Shown one piece after another: positions 44,015 through 52,764 of a stretch of DNA of 59,401 bases. The notes beneath the pieces were generated by a model. That model searched no databases, had not been told where the DNA came from, and saw nothing but the letters and a program-made list of their open reading frames with translations. Position numbers and translations under genes: made by a program. Origin of the DNA: Capnocytophaga sp. oral taxon 863 str. F0517 (GTDB taxonomy: Bacteria; Bacteroidota; Bacteroidia; Flavobacteriales; Flavobacteriaceae); assembly GCF_000466425.1 (NCBI RefSeq), contig NZ_KE992182.1, forward strand, positions 1 to 59,401, read 5' to 3'. Position 1 is the stretch's first letter. Each line of letters starts with the position of its first letter.

Positions 44015-44752
44015 ATGTTAGAATATTTAACACTGATATTTAAATCTGTATTCTCAGAGAATATGATTTTCGCTACCTTCTTGGGTATGTGTTCGTACTT
44101 GGCGGTATCCAAAAAGGTATCTACGGCTATAGGTTTGGGAGCAGCTGTAGTTTTCGTGCAAACCCTTACAGTGCCTATGAACTACTTGCTTAACCAATAT
44201 ATTCTCAAAGAAGGTGCCCTATCATGGCTCGGTGAGGAATACGCCTCTTATGACTTGAGCTTCCTCACTTACATCCTCTTTATCGCTACGGTAGCTACCA
44301 TGGTACAGTTGGTTGAGATCATTGTAGAGAAGTTCTCTCCTTCTTTGTATAACTCCTTGGGGATCTTCTTGCCTCTTATTGCGGTGAACTGTGCCATCTT
44401 AGGAGGGTCACTCTTTATGCAATCTCGTGAGGAAACCATCCACTCTTTCGGCCTTTCCGTAGCTTACGGATTCAGTTCAGGATTGGGTTGGGCAATCGCT
44501 ATCTTGGCCTTGGCTGCCATTCGTGAGAAAATACGTTACTCACATGTACCAGCCCCTTTGCGAGGCTTAGGGATTACCTTTATCACCACAGGGCTTATGG
44601 CCATTGGCTTTATGAGCTTTGGGGGTATGCTTACCGGTGGTAGCAGCAAGAAGGAAGAACCTAAGAAAGAAACCACAACCGTTCAACAAGAAGTAAAAAC
44701 TGATAAATTAGCCAATAACACAAAAGACTTAAGTAATGATTTTAGCAAGTGA
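44015..44752 (+). CDS. nqrE: Na+-NQR subunit E with C-terminal extension
   Basis: The first ~200 residues match NqrE, the inverted-topology paralogue of NqrD. Conserved Cys26 lies in [13 protein letters not shown] and the second Cys in [59 protein letters not shown] is typical. About 40 further residues follow the last helix, rich in Lys, Glu and Thr ([24 protein letters not shown]), a tail absent from the 198-residue Vibrio protein. The gene's end overlaps the nqrF start by 17 bases, suggesting translational coupling. Confidence 0.95.
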   Translation: MLEYLTLIFKSVFSENMIFATFLGMCSYLAVSKKVSTAIGLGAAVVFVQTLTVPMNYLLNQYILKEGALSWLGEEYASYDLSFLTYILFIATVATMVQLVEIIVEKFSPSLYNSLGIFLPLIAVNCAILGGSLFMQSREETIHSFGLSVAYGFSSGLGWAIAILALAAIREKIRYSHVPAPLRGLGITFITTGLMAIGFMSFGGMLTGGSSKKEEPKKETTTVQQEVKTDKLANNTKDLSNDFSK

Positions 44753-46049
44753 AATATTAACAACTATTACGGTAACGGTGGTAGGATTATTAGTGATAAT
44801 CCTCTTGTTAGTGGCGATTTTGCTTTATGTAAAACAAAAACTAACCCCATCGGGGCCAGTGAAAATTACCATCAATAATGATAAGGTAATAGAAGTACCC
44901 CTAGGTGGTTCCTTGCTTTCTACCTTGGGTAACGAGAAGATCTTCCTCCCATCGGCTTGTGGAGGTAAGGGCTCTTGCTTGCAGTGCGAATGCCATGTGT
45001 ACGAAGGTGGGGGAGAAGCCCTTCCTACTGAAACACCTCACTTTACCAAAAAAGAACTCAAAGAGGGCGTACGCCTTGCCTGCCAGGTAAAGGTAAAACA
45101 AGATATGAAAATCGGGGTACCTGAACAGGTCTTCGGTATCAAGAAGTGGCAAGCTACCGTAGTGAGAAACTACAATGTGGCTTCCTTCATCAAAGAGTTC
45201 GTGGTGGAAATCCCAGAAGATATGGACTACAAACCAGGAGGATATATCCAGATAGAAATTCCTCCTTGCGAGGTAAAATACTCCGATATTGATATTACTG
45301 CTCACCCAGTAGAACACCCAGGTGAGCCAGAGAAGTTCAAAATGGAATGGGATAAGTTCAAGCTATGGCCACTGGTGATGAAAAACCCAGAGCCTGCTGA
45401 GCGTGCTTACTCTATGGCCTCTTACCCTGCGGAAGGGCGCGAAATCATGCTTAACGTACGTATCGCTACCCCTCCTTTTGACAGAGCTAAAGGCGGCTGG
45501 ATGGATGTAAATCCAGGGGTAGCCTCCTCTTACATCTTCTCTCGCAAACCAGGAGACAAGGTAACCATCTCAGGGCCTTATGGAGAGTTCTTTATCAACG
45601 AATCCGATGCCGAGATGTTATACGTAGGTGGGGGAGCAGGTATGGCGCCTATGCGTTCGCACCTATACCACCTCTTCAAAACATTGAAGACAGGACGTAC
45701 CGTAACTTACTGGTATGGAGGTCGTTCTAAGCGTGAATTGTTCTACATAGAGCACTTCCGTGAATTGGAGCGTGAGTTCCCTAACTTCAAGTTCTTCATC
45801 GTGCTTTCCGAGCCCCTACCAGAGGATAACTGGAAAGTGAAGAAAGACATCAACGACAAAGAAGGGGATGGTTTCTTAGGTTTCGTACACAATGCGGTAA
45901 TCGAACAATACTTGAGCAAACACGAAGCACCCGAAGATATTGAACTCTACTTCTGTGGTCCTCCGATGATGAACAAGGCTGTTCAGAAAATGGGACAAGA
46001 CTTCGGTATGCCAGATGAAAACATTCGTTTCGACGACTTTGGAGGTTAA
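44736..46049 (+). CDS. nqrF: Na+-NQR subunit F (NADH-oxidising flavoprotein)
   Basis: The 437-residue product has one N-terminal helix (about 8-32). The [2Fe-2S] ferredoxin domain has Cys75, Cys81, Cys84 and Cys116 ([13 protein letters not shown] ... ACQVKV). The FAD domain has RAYSMASYP, and the NADH domain has [17 protein letters not shown] and [11 protein letters not shown]. It is the electron entry point: NADH to FAD to 2Fe-2S and on to the NqrD/E cluster. It closes the operon; a strong terminator follows 20 bp after the stop. Confidence 0.97.
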   Translation: MILASEILTTITVTVVGLLVIILLLVAILLYVKQKLTPSGPVKITINNDKVIEVPLGGSLLSTLGNEKIFLPSACGGKGSCLQCECHVYEGGGEALPTETPHFTKKELKEGVRLACQVKVKQDMKIGVPEQVFGIKKWQATVVRNYNVASFIKEFVVEIPEDMDYKPGGYIQIEIPPCEVKYSDIDITAHPVEHPGEPEKFKMEWDKFKLWPLVMKNPEPAERAYSMASYPAEGREIMLNVRIATPPFDRAKGGWMDVNPGVASSYIFSRKPGDKVTISGPYGEFFINESDAEMLYVGGGAGMAPMRSHLYHLFKTLKTGRTVTYWYGGRSKRELFYIEHFRELEREFPNFKFFIVLSEPLPEDNWKVKKDINDKEGDGFLGFVHNAVIEQYLSKHEAPEDIELYFCGPPMMNKAVQKMGQDFGMPDENIRFDDFGG

Positions 46050-46067
46050 TCACTTTTTCCATAATAA

Positions 46068-46101
46068 TGAAAATCCGACTCAGCAATGGGTCGGATTTTT
46101 T
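46068..46101 (+). terminator. nqr operon terminator
   Basis: Stem AAAATCCGAC / GTCGGATTTT with loop TCAGCAATGG is followed by T residues. Confidence 0.92.
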
Positions 46102-46155
46102 GCTAATAGTGAAAAAGATTTGTCATTTATCATTGGTCATTTGTCATTAAAGTTG

Positions 46156-46163
46156 TAATTTTG
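46156..46163 (+). promoter_or_regulatory. -7 box of the lrgAB pair
   Basis: TAATTTTG, 22 bp before the ATG at 46186. Confidence 0.65.
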
Positions 46164-46185
46164 CGCCCGTTTTAATCACTATCCT

Positions 46186-46554
46186 ATGTTAATCAGATAT
46201 TGTGCTATTATCTTTGGCTGTTTGGCCTTAGGAGAGTTGATCGTTTATCTTACAGAGATTCACTTTCCTTCCAGTATTATAGGAATGATACTACTGACCC
46301 TTTTTCTACACTTAGGCTGGATCAAGCTGCATTGGGTCAAGGCTTTTTCAGATATGTTGATCTCTCACTTAGGGCTGTTCTTCGTGCCGCCCAGCGTGGC
46401 TATATTGGCTTACTTTGACCTTATAGCTAAGAATTTTTGGTCTATCAGTGCAGCAATTGTGGGCAGTACCCTCATTGTGATGGTGGTAACAGGCCATGTA
46501 TATCAATTTATCCGCAAAAGAACCAAACATCACCACGATCATGAAAATATTTGA
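46186..46554 (+). CDS. lrgA: CidA/LrgA family membrane protein
   Basis: The 122-residue protein has four predicted helices and the family core FGCLALGELIVYLTEIHFPSSIIGMILLTLFLHLGWIKL, then HLGLFFVPPSVAILAYFDLI. LrgA/CidA are holin-like proteins linked to murein hydrolase control and, in newer work, to transport of small carboxylates such as pyruvate. It overlaps lrgB by 14 bases, the standard arrangement for this pair. The tail is basic and His-rich (RKRTKHHHDHENI). Confidence 0.9.
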   Translation: MLIRYCAIIFGCLALGELIVYLTEIHFPSSIIGMILLTLFLHLGWIKLHWVKAFSDMLISHLGLFFVPPSVAILAYFDLIAKNFWSISAAIVGSTLIVMVVTGHVYQFIRKRTKHHHDHENI

Positions 46555-47233
46555 AAATCCTTTAGTCCTTTTAGCCATCACCTTTGGCGTCTATTACGGA
46601 GTCCTTATGCTCCAACAGAAATACAAATCCGTGTTCCTCAACCCTGTGATGCTCGCCGTTTCTGTGCTTATAGGTTATCTGCTCATCTTCAATATCTCTT
46701 ATGAGACCTATGAGCACAATGCAGGTATGTATATTGATTTTTGGCTTAAGCCCTCTATTGTGGCTATGGGAGTTCCTCTATACCAACAGCTTTCTAAGAT
46801 TCGCAAACAACTTTTGCCACTCTTAGTCTCCCAGTTTGTGGGTAGCTTGGTTGGGATTCTTTCCGTATGCTATATCGCCAAGGGCTTAGGTGCCGATGCG
46901 CATATCATTCGCTCTTTAGCCCCTAAGTCCGTAACTACCCCTATTGCCCTTGAGGTGTCCAAGACCCTCCATGGGATTACCTCCCTTACGGTAGCGGCAG
47001 TGATTGTGACCGGTATATTGGGGTCTATTTTAGGCTTTAAGGTGCTCCAATGGACAGGTATCAAAAGCCCAATGGGGCGTGGTATATCCTTAGGAACAGC
47101 CTCTCATGCCTTGGGGATTATGGCTGCCTTCAACCTTAGCGAAAAGCACGCGATCTACGCCAGCTTAGGAATGATTTTCAATGGGATTTTCACGGCTGTT
47201 TTAGCACCTATCGTAATGCCTTTTATCTTGTAA
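46541..47233 (+). CDS. lrgB: LrgB/CidB family membrane protein
   Basis: Start at the ATG at 46541 (MKIFENPLVLLAITFGVYYGVLMLQQKYKS), giving 230 residues. The upstream in-frame codons lie inside lrgA. Multiple helices and the family signature SLAPKSVTTPIALEVSKTLHGITSLTVAAVIVTGILGSILG and GTASHALGIMAAF identify LrgB. It works with LrgA in envelope homeostasis or metabolite export. The last 33 bases overlap the 3' end of the convergent lpxB gene, so both coding ends share DNA. Confidence 0.92.
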   Translation: MKIFENPLVLLAITFGVYYGVLMLQQKYKSVFLNPVMLAVSVLIGYLLIFNISYETYEHNAGMYIDFWLKPSIVAMGVPLYQQLSKIRKQLLPLLVSQFVGSLVGILSVCYIAKGLGADAHIIRSLAPKSVTTPIALEVSKTLHGITSLTVAAVIVTGILGSILGFKVLQWTGIKSPMGRGISLGTASHALGIMAAFNLSEKHAIYASLGMIFNGIFTAVLAPIVMPFIL

Positions 47234-48337
47234 GGAATCGTAAATAGCTTGAGCGGTGCGCTCACTGGCGCCTTCGTTGCCTAATTTTTCTCGCAAGGCT
47301 TCGTAATCCTTGAGGAGTTTTTCTCTATAATCAGCATTTAGGAGTTTGTTGAGTTCTGCTTTGAGGTTTCGGGTGTTGAGCGCTCCCTGGATAAGTTCAG
47401 TAACCACGGGAGCATCCATAATAAGATTGACCAAGGAAATATACTTGAGGCTAATGACCCGCTTGGCTATTTGGTAAGAAATCCAATTGCCTCGGTAGCA
47501 CACCACTTCGGGGACATTCAATAAAGCTGTTTCCAAGGTAGCTGTGCCGCTGGTGACTAAGGCCGCATAGGAGTGAGCGAGTAGGTCATAGGTCTTTCCA
47601 CTTACAAAATGTACATTTTCTTCCTTGATAAACTGCTTATAAAAGTCATATCCTAAAGAGGGTGCCCCTGCAATAACAAACTGGTATAGATGATAGCTAC
47701 CCACCACCGAGAGCATCACCGAGAGCATTTGGGCAATCTCCTGCTTGCGGCTACCTGGTAACAGGGCAATGATAGGGCGCTCATCTAAGCCGTTTTCTCT
47801 TTTGAATACTTCCTCGCTAACCTCCTTCCTCGCTGCAATAGCATCTAACAGAGGATGTCCTACAAAGTGTACGGGATATTGGTGCTTCTCTTCATAGAAA
47901 TCTTTTTCAAAAGGTAGAATGACATACATGGCATCTACATCCCTTTTGATTGCTTTGATGCGGTTTTCCTTCCAAGCCCATATCTGTGGGGAGATGTAAT
48001 AATGAGTAGGAATTCCCTGCTGCTTAGCCCACTTAGCAATACGCATATTGAACCCAGGATAATCAATGAAGATAATCGCATCAGGCTGAAATTGTATGAT
48101 ATCTCGTTTGCAAAAATCAATATTTCGAAGAATTGTTCGAAGATTGGTAACCACTTCCCAAAATCCCATAAAAGCCAAATCGCGGTAGTGCTTGATGAGC
48201 TTTCCTCCTACAGCTTCCATACGATCACCTCCCCAAAAACGGAATTCAGCCTCGGGATCTATTTGTTGTAGGGCGCGCATGAGGTTTGCCCCATGTAAGT
48301 CGCCAGAGGCTTCACCAGCGATAAGGTAGTATTTCAT
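47201..48337 (-). CDS. lpxB: Lipid-A-disaccharide synthase
   Basis: The 378-residue product begins MKYYLIAGEASGDLHGANLMRALQ, the invariant LpxB opening, followed by FWGGDRMEAVGG and MGFWEVV. FIDYPGFNMRIAKWAKQQGIPTHYYISPQIWAWKENRIKAIKRDVD, LLPGSRKQEIAQM and SGTATLETALL complete the GT19 pattern. LpxB joins UDP-2,3-diacylglucosamine and lipid X to form the disaccharide of lipid A, on the inner membrane's cytoplasmic face. Its promoter is divergent from, and close to, that of the RNA methyltransferase. The C-terminal codons overlap lrgB on the other strand. Confidence 0.96.
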   Translation of the reverse strand: MKYYLIAGEASGDLHGANLMRALQQIDPEAEFRFWGGDRMEAVGGKLIKHYRDLAFMGFWEVVTNLRTILRNIDFCKRDIIQFQPDAIIFIDYPGFNMRIAKWAKQQGIPTHYYISPQIWAWKENRIKAIKRDVDAMYVILPFEKDFYEEKHQYPVHFVGHPLLDAIAARKEVSEEVFKRENGLDERPIIALLPGSRKQEIAQMLSVMLSVVGSYHLYQFVIAGAPSLGYDFYKQFIKEENVHFVSGKTYDLLAHSYAALVTSGTATLETALLNVPEVVCYRGNWISYQIAKRVISLKYISLVNLIMDAPVVTELIQGALNTRNLKAELNKLLNADYREKLLKDYEALREKLGNEGASERTAQAIYDSLQDKRHYDRC

Positions 48338-48354
48338 AACGATGAATATTTTTG

Positions 48355-48391
48355 CAAAGATACTATTTTTTCAAAAATAATTGTATATTTG
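48355..48391. promoter_or_regulatory. Divergent promoters of lpxB and the RNA methyltransferase
   Basis: TATCTTTG on the minus strand (48355-48362) serves lpxB. TATATTTG on the plus strand (48384-48391) serves the methyltransferase. They are only 21 bp apart, so each -33 region overlaps the other promoter and polymerases should compete. The plus box overlaps an in-frame TTG at 48389 and rules out that longer start. Confidence 0.7.
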
Positions 48392-48412
48392 CCTTGCGAT
48401 TATTTATCCTAT

Positions 48413-49150
48413 ATGCTAAGCAAAAACCAATTCAAGTTAGTACAAAAACTCTCTCAGAAGAAACATCGTAGCGAAACAGGACTCTTTGTGGTAGAGGGGA
48501 AGAAGAGTATAGTAGAGTTTGTCCAGGCAGGCTATAAAGCTGAAGCTATCTATGCAACAGAAACATTCTCCCCTGTTCTCTCTGGGCAGCCCTTGAGCCT
48601 TGTGACCAAGGAAGACCTCTTGAAGCTCACCAGTTTCAAAAATCCTGATGAAGGGGTGGCTATTTTCCACCAACCCCAGCATAAGGGTATCTTGCAAGAA
48701 GGACTTATCTTGGCCTTAGATAATATCCAAGACCCAGGTAATTTGGGTACGCTGATCCGCCTGTGTGATTGGTTTGGTATAGAGACACTTCTGTGCAGCG
48801 AGCAGACGGTGGATTGCTATAATCCCAAGGTCGTACAAGCCTCCATGGGGTCACTCTCGCGGGTGGGGGTGCATTACCTTCCCTTGGCGGGTTTCTTGGC
48901 TACTTGTGCCTTACCGGTATATGTAGCCACTTTAGAAGGAGAGAACCTCTATACGAGTCCTTTTCCGAAGGATTGTGTAATTGTCTTGGGCAACGAAGCC
49001 AATGGGGTCAGTCCAGAGGTTGCCGCTTTGGCTAATGGGGCTATTACTATACCACGCTTTGGCAAGCTCCAACAGGCAGAAAGCCTTAATGTCGCTATGG
49101 CGGGAGCGATTATAGTAAGTCAAGTAATAGGTAAAAATAATGACCAATGA
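48413..49150 (+). CDS. TrmH/SpoU (SPOUT) family RNA methyltransferase
   Basis: About 245 residues from the ATG at 48413 (MLSKNQFKLVQKLSQKKHRSETGLFVVEGKKSIVE). The N-terminal part resembles the substrate-binding domain of TrmH-like enzymes. The three SPOUT motifs are clear: LDNIQDPGNLGTLIRLCDWFG, IVLGNEANGVSPEV, and IPRFGKLQQAESLNVAMAGAII. These form the knotted AdoMet site for 2'-O-ribose methylation. The target (rRNA or tRNA) cannot be told from sequence. The start is set by the -7 box at 48384-48391. A hairpin terminator follows. Confidence 0.92.
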   Translation: MLSKNQFKLVQKLSQKKHRSETGLFVVEGKKSIVEFVQAGYKAEAIYATETFSPVLSGQPLSLVTKEDLLKLTSFKNPDEGVAIFHQPQHKGILQEGLILALDNIQDPGNLGTLIRLCDWFGIETLLCSEQTVDCYNPKVVQASMGSLSRVGVHYLPLAGFLATCALPVYVATLEGENLYTSPFPKDCVIVLGNEANGVSPEVAALANGAITIPRFGKLQQAESLNVAMAGAIIVSQVIGKNNDQ

Positions 49151-49187
49151 TTAATGACCAATGTGAGCTTATAAAAACAAAAAAAAC

Positions 49188-49218
49188 GAGAGATTTTACA
49201 AAAATCTCGCATTTTTTA
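49188..49218 (+). terminator. Terminator of the RNA methyltransferase gene
   Basis: Stem GAGATTTT / AAAATCTC with a 3-nt loop is followed by GCATTTTTT. Its 3' half is nearly identical to the terminator at 52404-52440. Confidence 0.85.
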
Positions 49219-49317
49219 TTTGTATTGCAGCTCAAGGGCAAGTATATAGGTTGCAAAAGGGAGTAGGAGAGGGAAGATTATAAAGGTTAATGAAAAATAG
49301 AAAAATAATAATTAGTT

Positions 49318-49350
49318 TTTGCTATAACTATAAATATTTTTGTATATTTG
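49318..49350 (+). promoter_or_regulatory. Promoter of the barrel/OmpA-like gene pair
   Basis: TTTG at 49318-49321 and TATATTTG at 49343-49350 are 21 bp apart. The ATG at 49406 is 55 bp downstream. Confidence 0.65.
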
Positions 49351-49405
49351 CCCCTGTTTTAGAACAATTGTTTGTAAAATAAAGAACGTAATAAATAAGT
49401 ATTTT

Positions 49406-51166
49406 ATGAAAAAGAAAATTCTTATAGGCCTTTTGGCCACTGCATTAGGAGCTAATGTATCAGCACAAGTAAAGGATATTAGTTTTGCGATAGCTCCTAC
49501 CGCAGAATATGTATGGTGGAATAAGAAATCAGCGATAGAGAATGGCTTTATGGCGGGTGGTTATGTAGGTTTTGGCTTTGGCAAAAACTTAGAGTTACTC
49601 GGCTTGTACAGTCAGTCATTAGGATTGAAATCGACCATAGATGGTTTTTCGCTTCCTGATAATATAAGGGATGCTTTTTCACCTTCCGATGTAGCGGTAT
49701 ACCGCTGGGGTGGAGAACTCAAAGGGAATATCCCTATGACGTATTCTTTCCAGCCTTATGTAACCTTAGGCTCTGGTATACAGACCGTAAAGGTAGATCC
49801 CACTAAGCAAGATGCTATTTATTTTACCTTTGGCTTGGGAGCTAAGTTCAATTTGCTAAGACGACTTACACTCAACCTTCAGGCAAAAGGCTATCGCTTC
49901 AATTCGGATGCGCCTAATGTCCTTTATAAAACCTCCGAAGCACCCACAAGTCCTTATAATCAATGGATAAAAGATAATATCTCGAAAGGAAATCTCTACA
50001 ACTGGTCTCTTGCAGCAGGCTTAGAATGGTATTTAGGAGGGCGCAATCCTAACGAATTGACCGAGTTCGATCGTTCTTATACCAGTCTTAAGAACTTCAA
50101 GGTGGTCGTTGCTCCTGCCATCGGATATATTGATTTTGATGATGCTAACAACTTCCGTGATACTTATTTGGCAGGTATCTCCTTAGGATTCGACTTTACA
50201 GAATACATAGGTGTAAGAGGGTTCTATTACCAAGCCATGGAGGATGAAAAAGTAAGCACGAACTTTGACAAGCTCTCGCTCTATGGGGCGGACTTTTTGG
50301 CACGTCTTAATGTGTCAAACGGCGTGGTACCTTATATTACCGTAGGGGCAGGACGCCTTAGGGCAGGCGAAAGCTATCAGGGAAAGGTGGCAACGGCTGA
50401 AAATAGATCTGGTATTTTTGCAAAAGGAGGATTAGGAATGGCTATTCCCATAAGTAAACATTTAGAACTGTTCGGGGTAGCTAATATCCTATATACCGCT
50501 AATAATGAAGGGGCTCATAGCGCTTTGAGCTCTCCCAATAAGCTGCAAAAAAATATTTTCTATAGTGCAGGTATTCGCATCAAATTAGCTAAAGAAAACA
50601 GCTATACTTATCAAGACCCTGCCAACGAACTTCATGTGGAAGCCCAACAGGAAGCAAAGCAAACTAAGGTTCAACAAGCACCTAAAACAACAATAGCCTC
50701 TCAAAAGCAAAAAGATATAGACTACTATAATGCACAAATCGCTGTGGTAGAAAAACAAATACAATTGGCCTACCGACAGAATGATATGAAGAATGCAGAT
50801 CTATTGCTAAAAGAAAAGAAAAAATGGGAAGAATTGCGTAACAATTACGTAGCAGAGCATATTCCTTATCCAGCAGGAGACCAAACACATTTGGTAAGAA
50901 TGACTCCAGAACAACTACAAACCTTAATCTCTGAAGTAGTTCAAAAAGTAGAAGAAGGAGAAGGGAAAACACCAGATCAACGTATCGATAGGCTTGAAAA
51001 ATTGTTGTTAGAAATCAATAACAATAATAAAAAGATAGAAGAACAACAGAAAATGAATCAGTCTGTCCTTGAAGCTATCCAAAATTTGAAAGAAAGTGTG
51101 GAGAAAACAAATATCATTGTTCCTACAGTGAAGAATGCTCCTATAAAAACAAATAAACCTAAATAG
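49406..51166 (+). CDS. Outer-membrane barrel protein with C-terminal coiled coil
   Basis: Start at the ATG at 49406 (MKKKILIGLLATALGANVSAQ, a signal peptide), giving ~586 residues; the frame upstream contains the -7 box. Residues ~22-205 and ~225-420 look like two successive barrel domains (FMAGGYVGFGFGKNLELLGLYSQS; YLAGISLGFDFTEYIGVRGFYYQAM; IFYSAGIRIKLAKE). A linker rich in Gln and Lys follows. The last ~150 residues are charged and helical (DYYNAQIAVVEKQIQLAYRQNDMKNADLLLKEKKKWEELRNN; DRLEKLLLEINNNNKKIEEQQKMNQ), consistent with a periplasmic coiled coil. It is 15 bp upstream of an OmpA-like gene, so the two probably form an envelope-spanning complex. The family is not recognised by name. 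Confidence 0.8.
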   Translation: MKKKILIGLLATALGANVSAQVKDISFAIAPTAEYVWWNKKSAIENGFMAGGYVGFGFGKNLELLGLYSQSLGLKSTIDGFSLPDNIRDAFSPSDVAVYRWGGELKGNIPMTYSFQPYVTLGSGIQTVKVDPTKQDAIYFTFGLGAKFNLLRRLTLNLQAKGYRFNSDAPNVLYKTSEAPTSPYNQWIKDNISKGNLYNWSLAAGLEWYLGGRNPNELTEFDRSYTSLKNFKVVVAPAIGYIDFDDANNFRDTYLAGISLGFDFTEYIGVRGFYYQAMEDEKVSTNFDKLSLYGADFLARLNVSNGVVPYITVGAGRLRAGESYQGKVATAENRSGIFAKGGLGMAIPISKHLELFGVANILYTANNEGAHSALSSPNKLQKNIFYSAGIRIKLAKENSYTYQDPANELHVEAQQEAKQTKVQQAPKTTIASQKQKDIDYYNAQIAVVEKQIQLAYRQNDMKNADLLLKEKKKWEELRNNYVAEHIPYPAGDQTHLVRMTPEQLQTLISEVVQKVEEGEGKTPDQRIDRLEKLLLEINNNNKKIEEQQKMNQSVLEAIQNLKESVEKTNIIVPTVKNAPIKTNKPK

Positions 51167-51181
51167 AAAAAGCCCAAAACT

Positions 51182-52402
51182 ATGAATAATATCATAATAA
51201 AGGGGATTATATTTATATTAGTGTTTGTTCCTACTCTTATATATGCTCAAGATAAGCTACCACATCAACAAACAGAAATTGTTCTCTCTGAAGGGGAGTT
51301 ACAATTGCTTTTACAAAAAGTAGCGGAGGCTAAATTGAGAAAAATAAGATCGGAAAAACTGACTAATCTGCATAAATCTCAACAAAAAGAAGCAGCTTCA
51401 AATATATATAAATCCAATGAAATAAAGAATTTTTACTATTTAGCGCAACATGCAGACTCCACTCATACAGATGTAGAACAGCTAAATAGGAAAATGGATC
51501 TTCTATTGGCTTATATGATGAAAAAGGATAGCATTTCGGTTATTCATGTAACAGATACTGTCAAATACGTGATTAGAGGTTCCAATACAGCCAGACGTGT
51601 GGCTAATAATAATCCAAATAAAGCCAAGCAGGCAGCCAATAATCCGAATACAGCTAAGCAGGTAGCTAATAATAATCCGAATACAACTAAAAATGTGGCT
51701 AATAATTCGAATGAGGAGGCTTTGCAAAAACAATTGAGTACGATATACAGATCTGTAAATGATCTAAGTAACCAGCAAAAGCAATTAGCCGTATCAATAG
51801 CCGCATTAGCTGCATTGAATAATAAAGACAAACTGGAAAAAATCCAACAGCGCTTAGATTCCGTTTTGTTAGTATCTAAAAAACAAACAAATAATCAAGT
51901 GCAGGATAATAAAGTACGAAATAATGAAGTACAGCATAAAGTAGCGAATAATGAAGTGTTACAAAATGAAGTACAGCAACATGAAGTAGCAACACAGCGC
52001 ATAGCAGCACCTGTTCACAATGAAGTGAATGTTGTTATTTCAGAGGAAAGAAGGCGTACATTAGAAGATTTGTTGGCTAAGTACGGACATAAGAAAACAC
52101 CTATTTATTTTGCTAATAATGCCTATAGTCCGCTGCCACATGATACAGAGGCTATCAGCCAAATAGTAAGCATGCTTAACGATAATCCAGAGCTGTCCAT
52201 TCTATTGGAAGGCTATGCGAGTGATGTGGGTTCCTCCGCCTACAATAATCAATTGTCTATGAGGCGTTCGGAAAGCGTAGCTCGCTTGCTGGAGCAGCGC
52301 GGAATTGCTTTGCAGCGAATCCTTACTGCTTTCAGAGGCATAGACCATTCGGTGGATAAGGAGAAAGCCCGAAGAGTAGATATATCGGTCATCATACGTT
52401 AA
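51182..52402 (+). CDS. OmpA-family peptidoglycan-binding protein with Asn-rich repeat linker
   Basis: The 406-residue product has a signal peptide (MNNIIIKGIIFILVFVPTLIYAQ). A charged helical region follows, then a low-complexity stretch (about 140-180; NNPNKAKQAANNPNTAKQ and similar) made of three imperfect units. Next come a helical coiled-coil-like segment and a second repetitive stretch around residues 239-265 built on NNEVQ/VANNEV. The C-terminal ~110 residues are an OmpA domain (PIYFANNAYSPLPHD, LLEGYASDVGSSAYNNQLSMRRSESVARLL, RRVDISVIIR), with the Asp and Arg that hold diaminopimelate. There is no barrel in this protein; the upstream gene may supply one. It shares a bidirectional terminator with rnpB. 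Confidence 0.85.
   Translation: MNNIIIKGIIFILVFVPTLIYAQDKLPHQQTEIVLSEGELQLLLQKVAEAKLRKIRSEKLTNLHKSQQKEAASNIYKSNEIKNFYYLAQHADSTHTDVEQLNRKMDLLLAYMMKKDSISVIHVTDTVKYVIRGSNTARRVANNNPNKAKQAANNPNTAKQVANNNPNTTKNVANNSNEEALQKQLSTIYRSVNDLSNQQKQLAVSIAALAALNNKDKLEKIQQRLDSVLLVSKKQTNNQVQDNKVRNNEVQHKVANNEVLQNEVQQHEVATQRIAAPVHNEVNVVISEERRRTLEDLLAKYGHKKTPIYFANNAYSPLPHDTEAISQIVSMLNDNPELSILLEGYASDVGSSAYNNQLSMRRSESVARLLEQRGIALQRILTAFRGIDHSVDKEKARRVDISVIIR
51598..51715 (+). repeat. In-frame imperfect repeat of ~36-39 bp, about three units, encoding an Asn-rich linker
   Basis: Units of the form GTAGCTAATAATAATCC-GAATACAGCTAAGCAG occur three times with small differences and differ in the number of Asn codons. Length changes in units of three would keep the frame. 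Confidence 0.75.
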
Positions 52403-52403
52403 T

Positions 52404-52440
52404 AAAAAATGCGAGATTTTTCGAAAATCTCGCATTTTTT
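52404..52440. terminator. Perfect bidirectional terminator between the OmpA-like gene and rnpB
   Basis: A 17-bp perfect stem (AAAAAATGCGAGATTTT and its complement) around a TCG loop. It can end the OmpA-like transcript on the plus strand and rnpB on the minus strand. Confidence 0.92.
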
Positions 52441-52452
52441 ATTGTTAAAAAG

Positions 52453-52757
52453 AAGGGTAAATCATAAGCCGGATTCTGTGCTTTCCCTTCAGGAGAAAGA
52501 GCTTATCATTTATCTGGATGGACTGTTGCCAGGCCATTCTAACCGCCTACCCTCCGACACGGAGCGAGCCACTCTTAGTTGCCGGTATACTTGGCGTTGC
52601 ACCCTATAGAGTTTACCTGATTTCACTACAGCCGAACTGTACTTGCTTTCTGTTGCACTGGTCCTCGCCTTACGGCGGACGGGCGTTACCCGCTATAGCG
52701 CTCTGTGGTGTCCGGACTTTCCTCTACCCGAAGGCAGCGATAAGCTGATTTACCCAA
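52453..52757 (-). ncRNA. rnpB: RNase P RNA, bacterial type A
   Basis: Read on the minus strand, the 5' part contains GAGGAAAGTCCGGACACC, the conserved P4/CR-I region. The 3' part contains ACAGAATCCGGCTTA, the conserved P4-closing region. The first and last bases pair as P1 (GGGTAAATC near 52755 with GATTTACCC near 52455). The ~305-nt length is usual. It is the catalytic RNA that trims tRNA 5' leaders. A bidirectional terminator follows its 3' end. Exact ends are set from P1 pairing and may be off by a few bases. Confidence 0.95.
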
Positions 52758-52764
52758 CTTTATT

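Noticed and set aside
51182-52402. OmpA as a barrel porin
   Set aside because: Only the C-terminal peptidoglycan-binding domain is present; the N-terminal part is helical and low-complexity, with no barrel strands.
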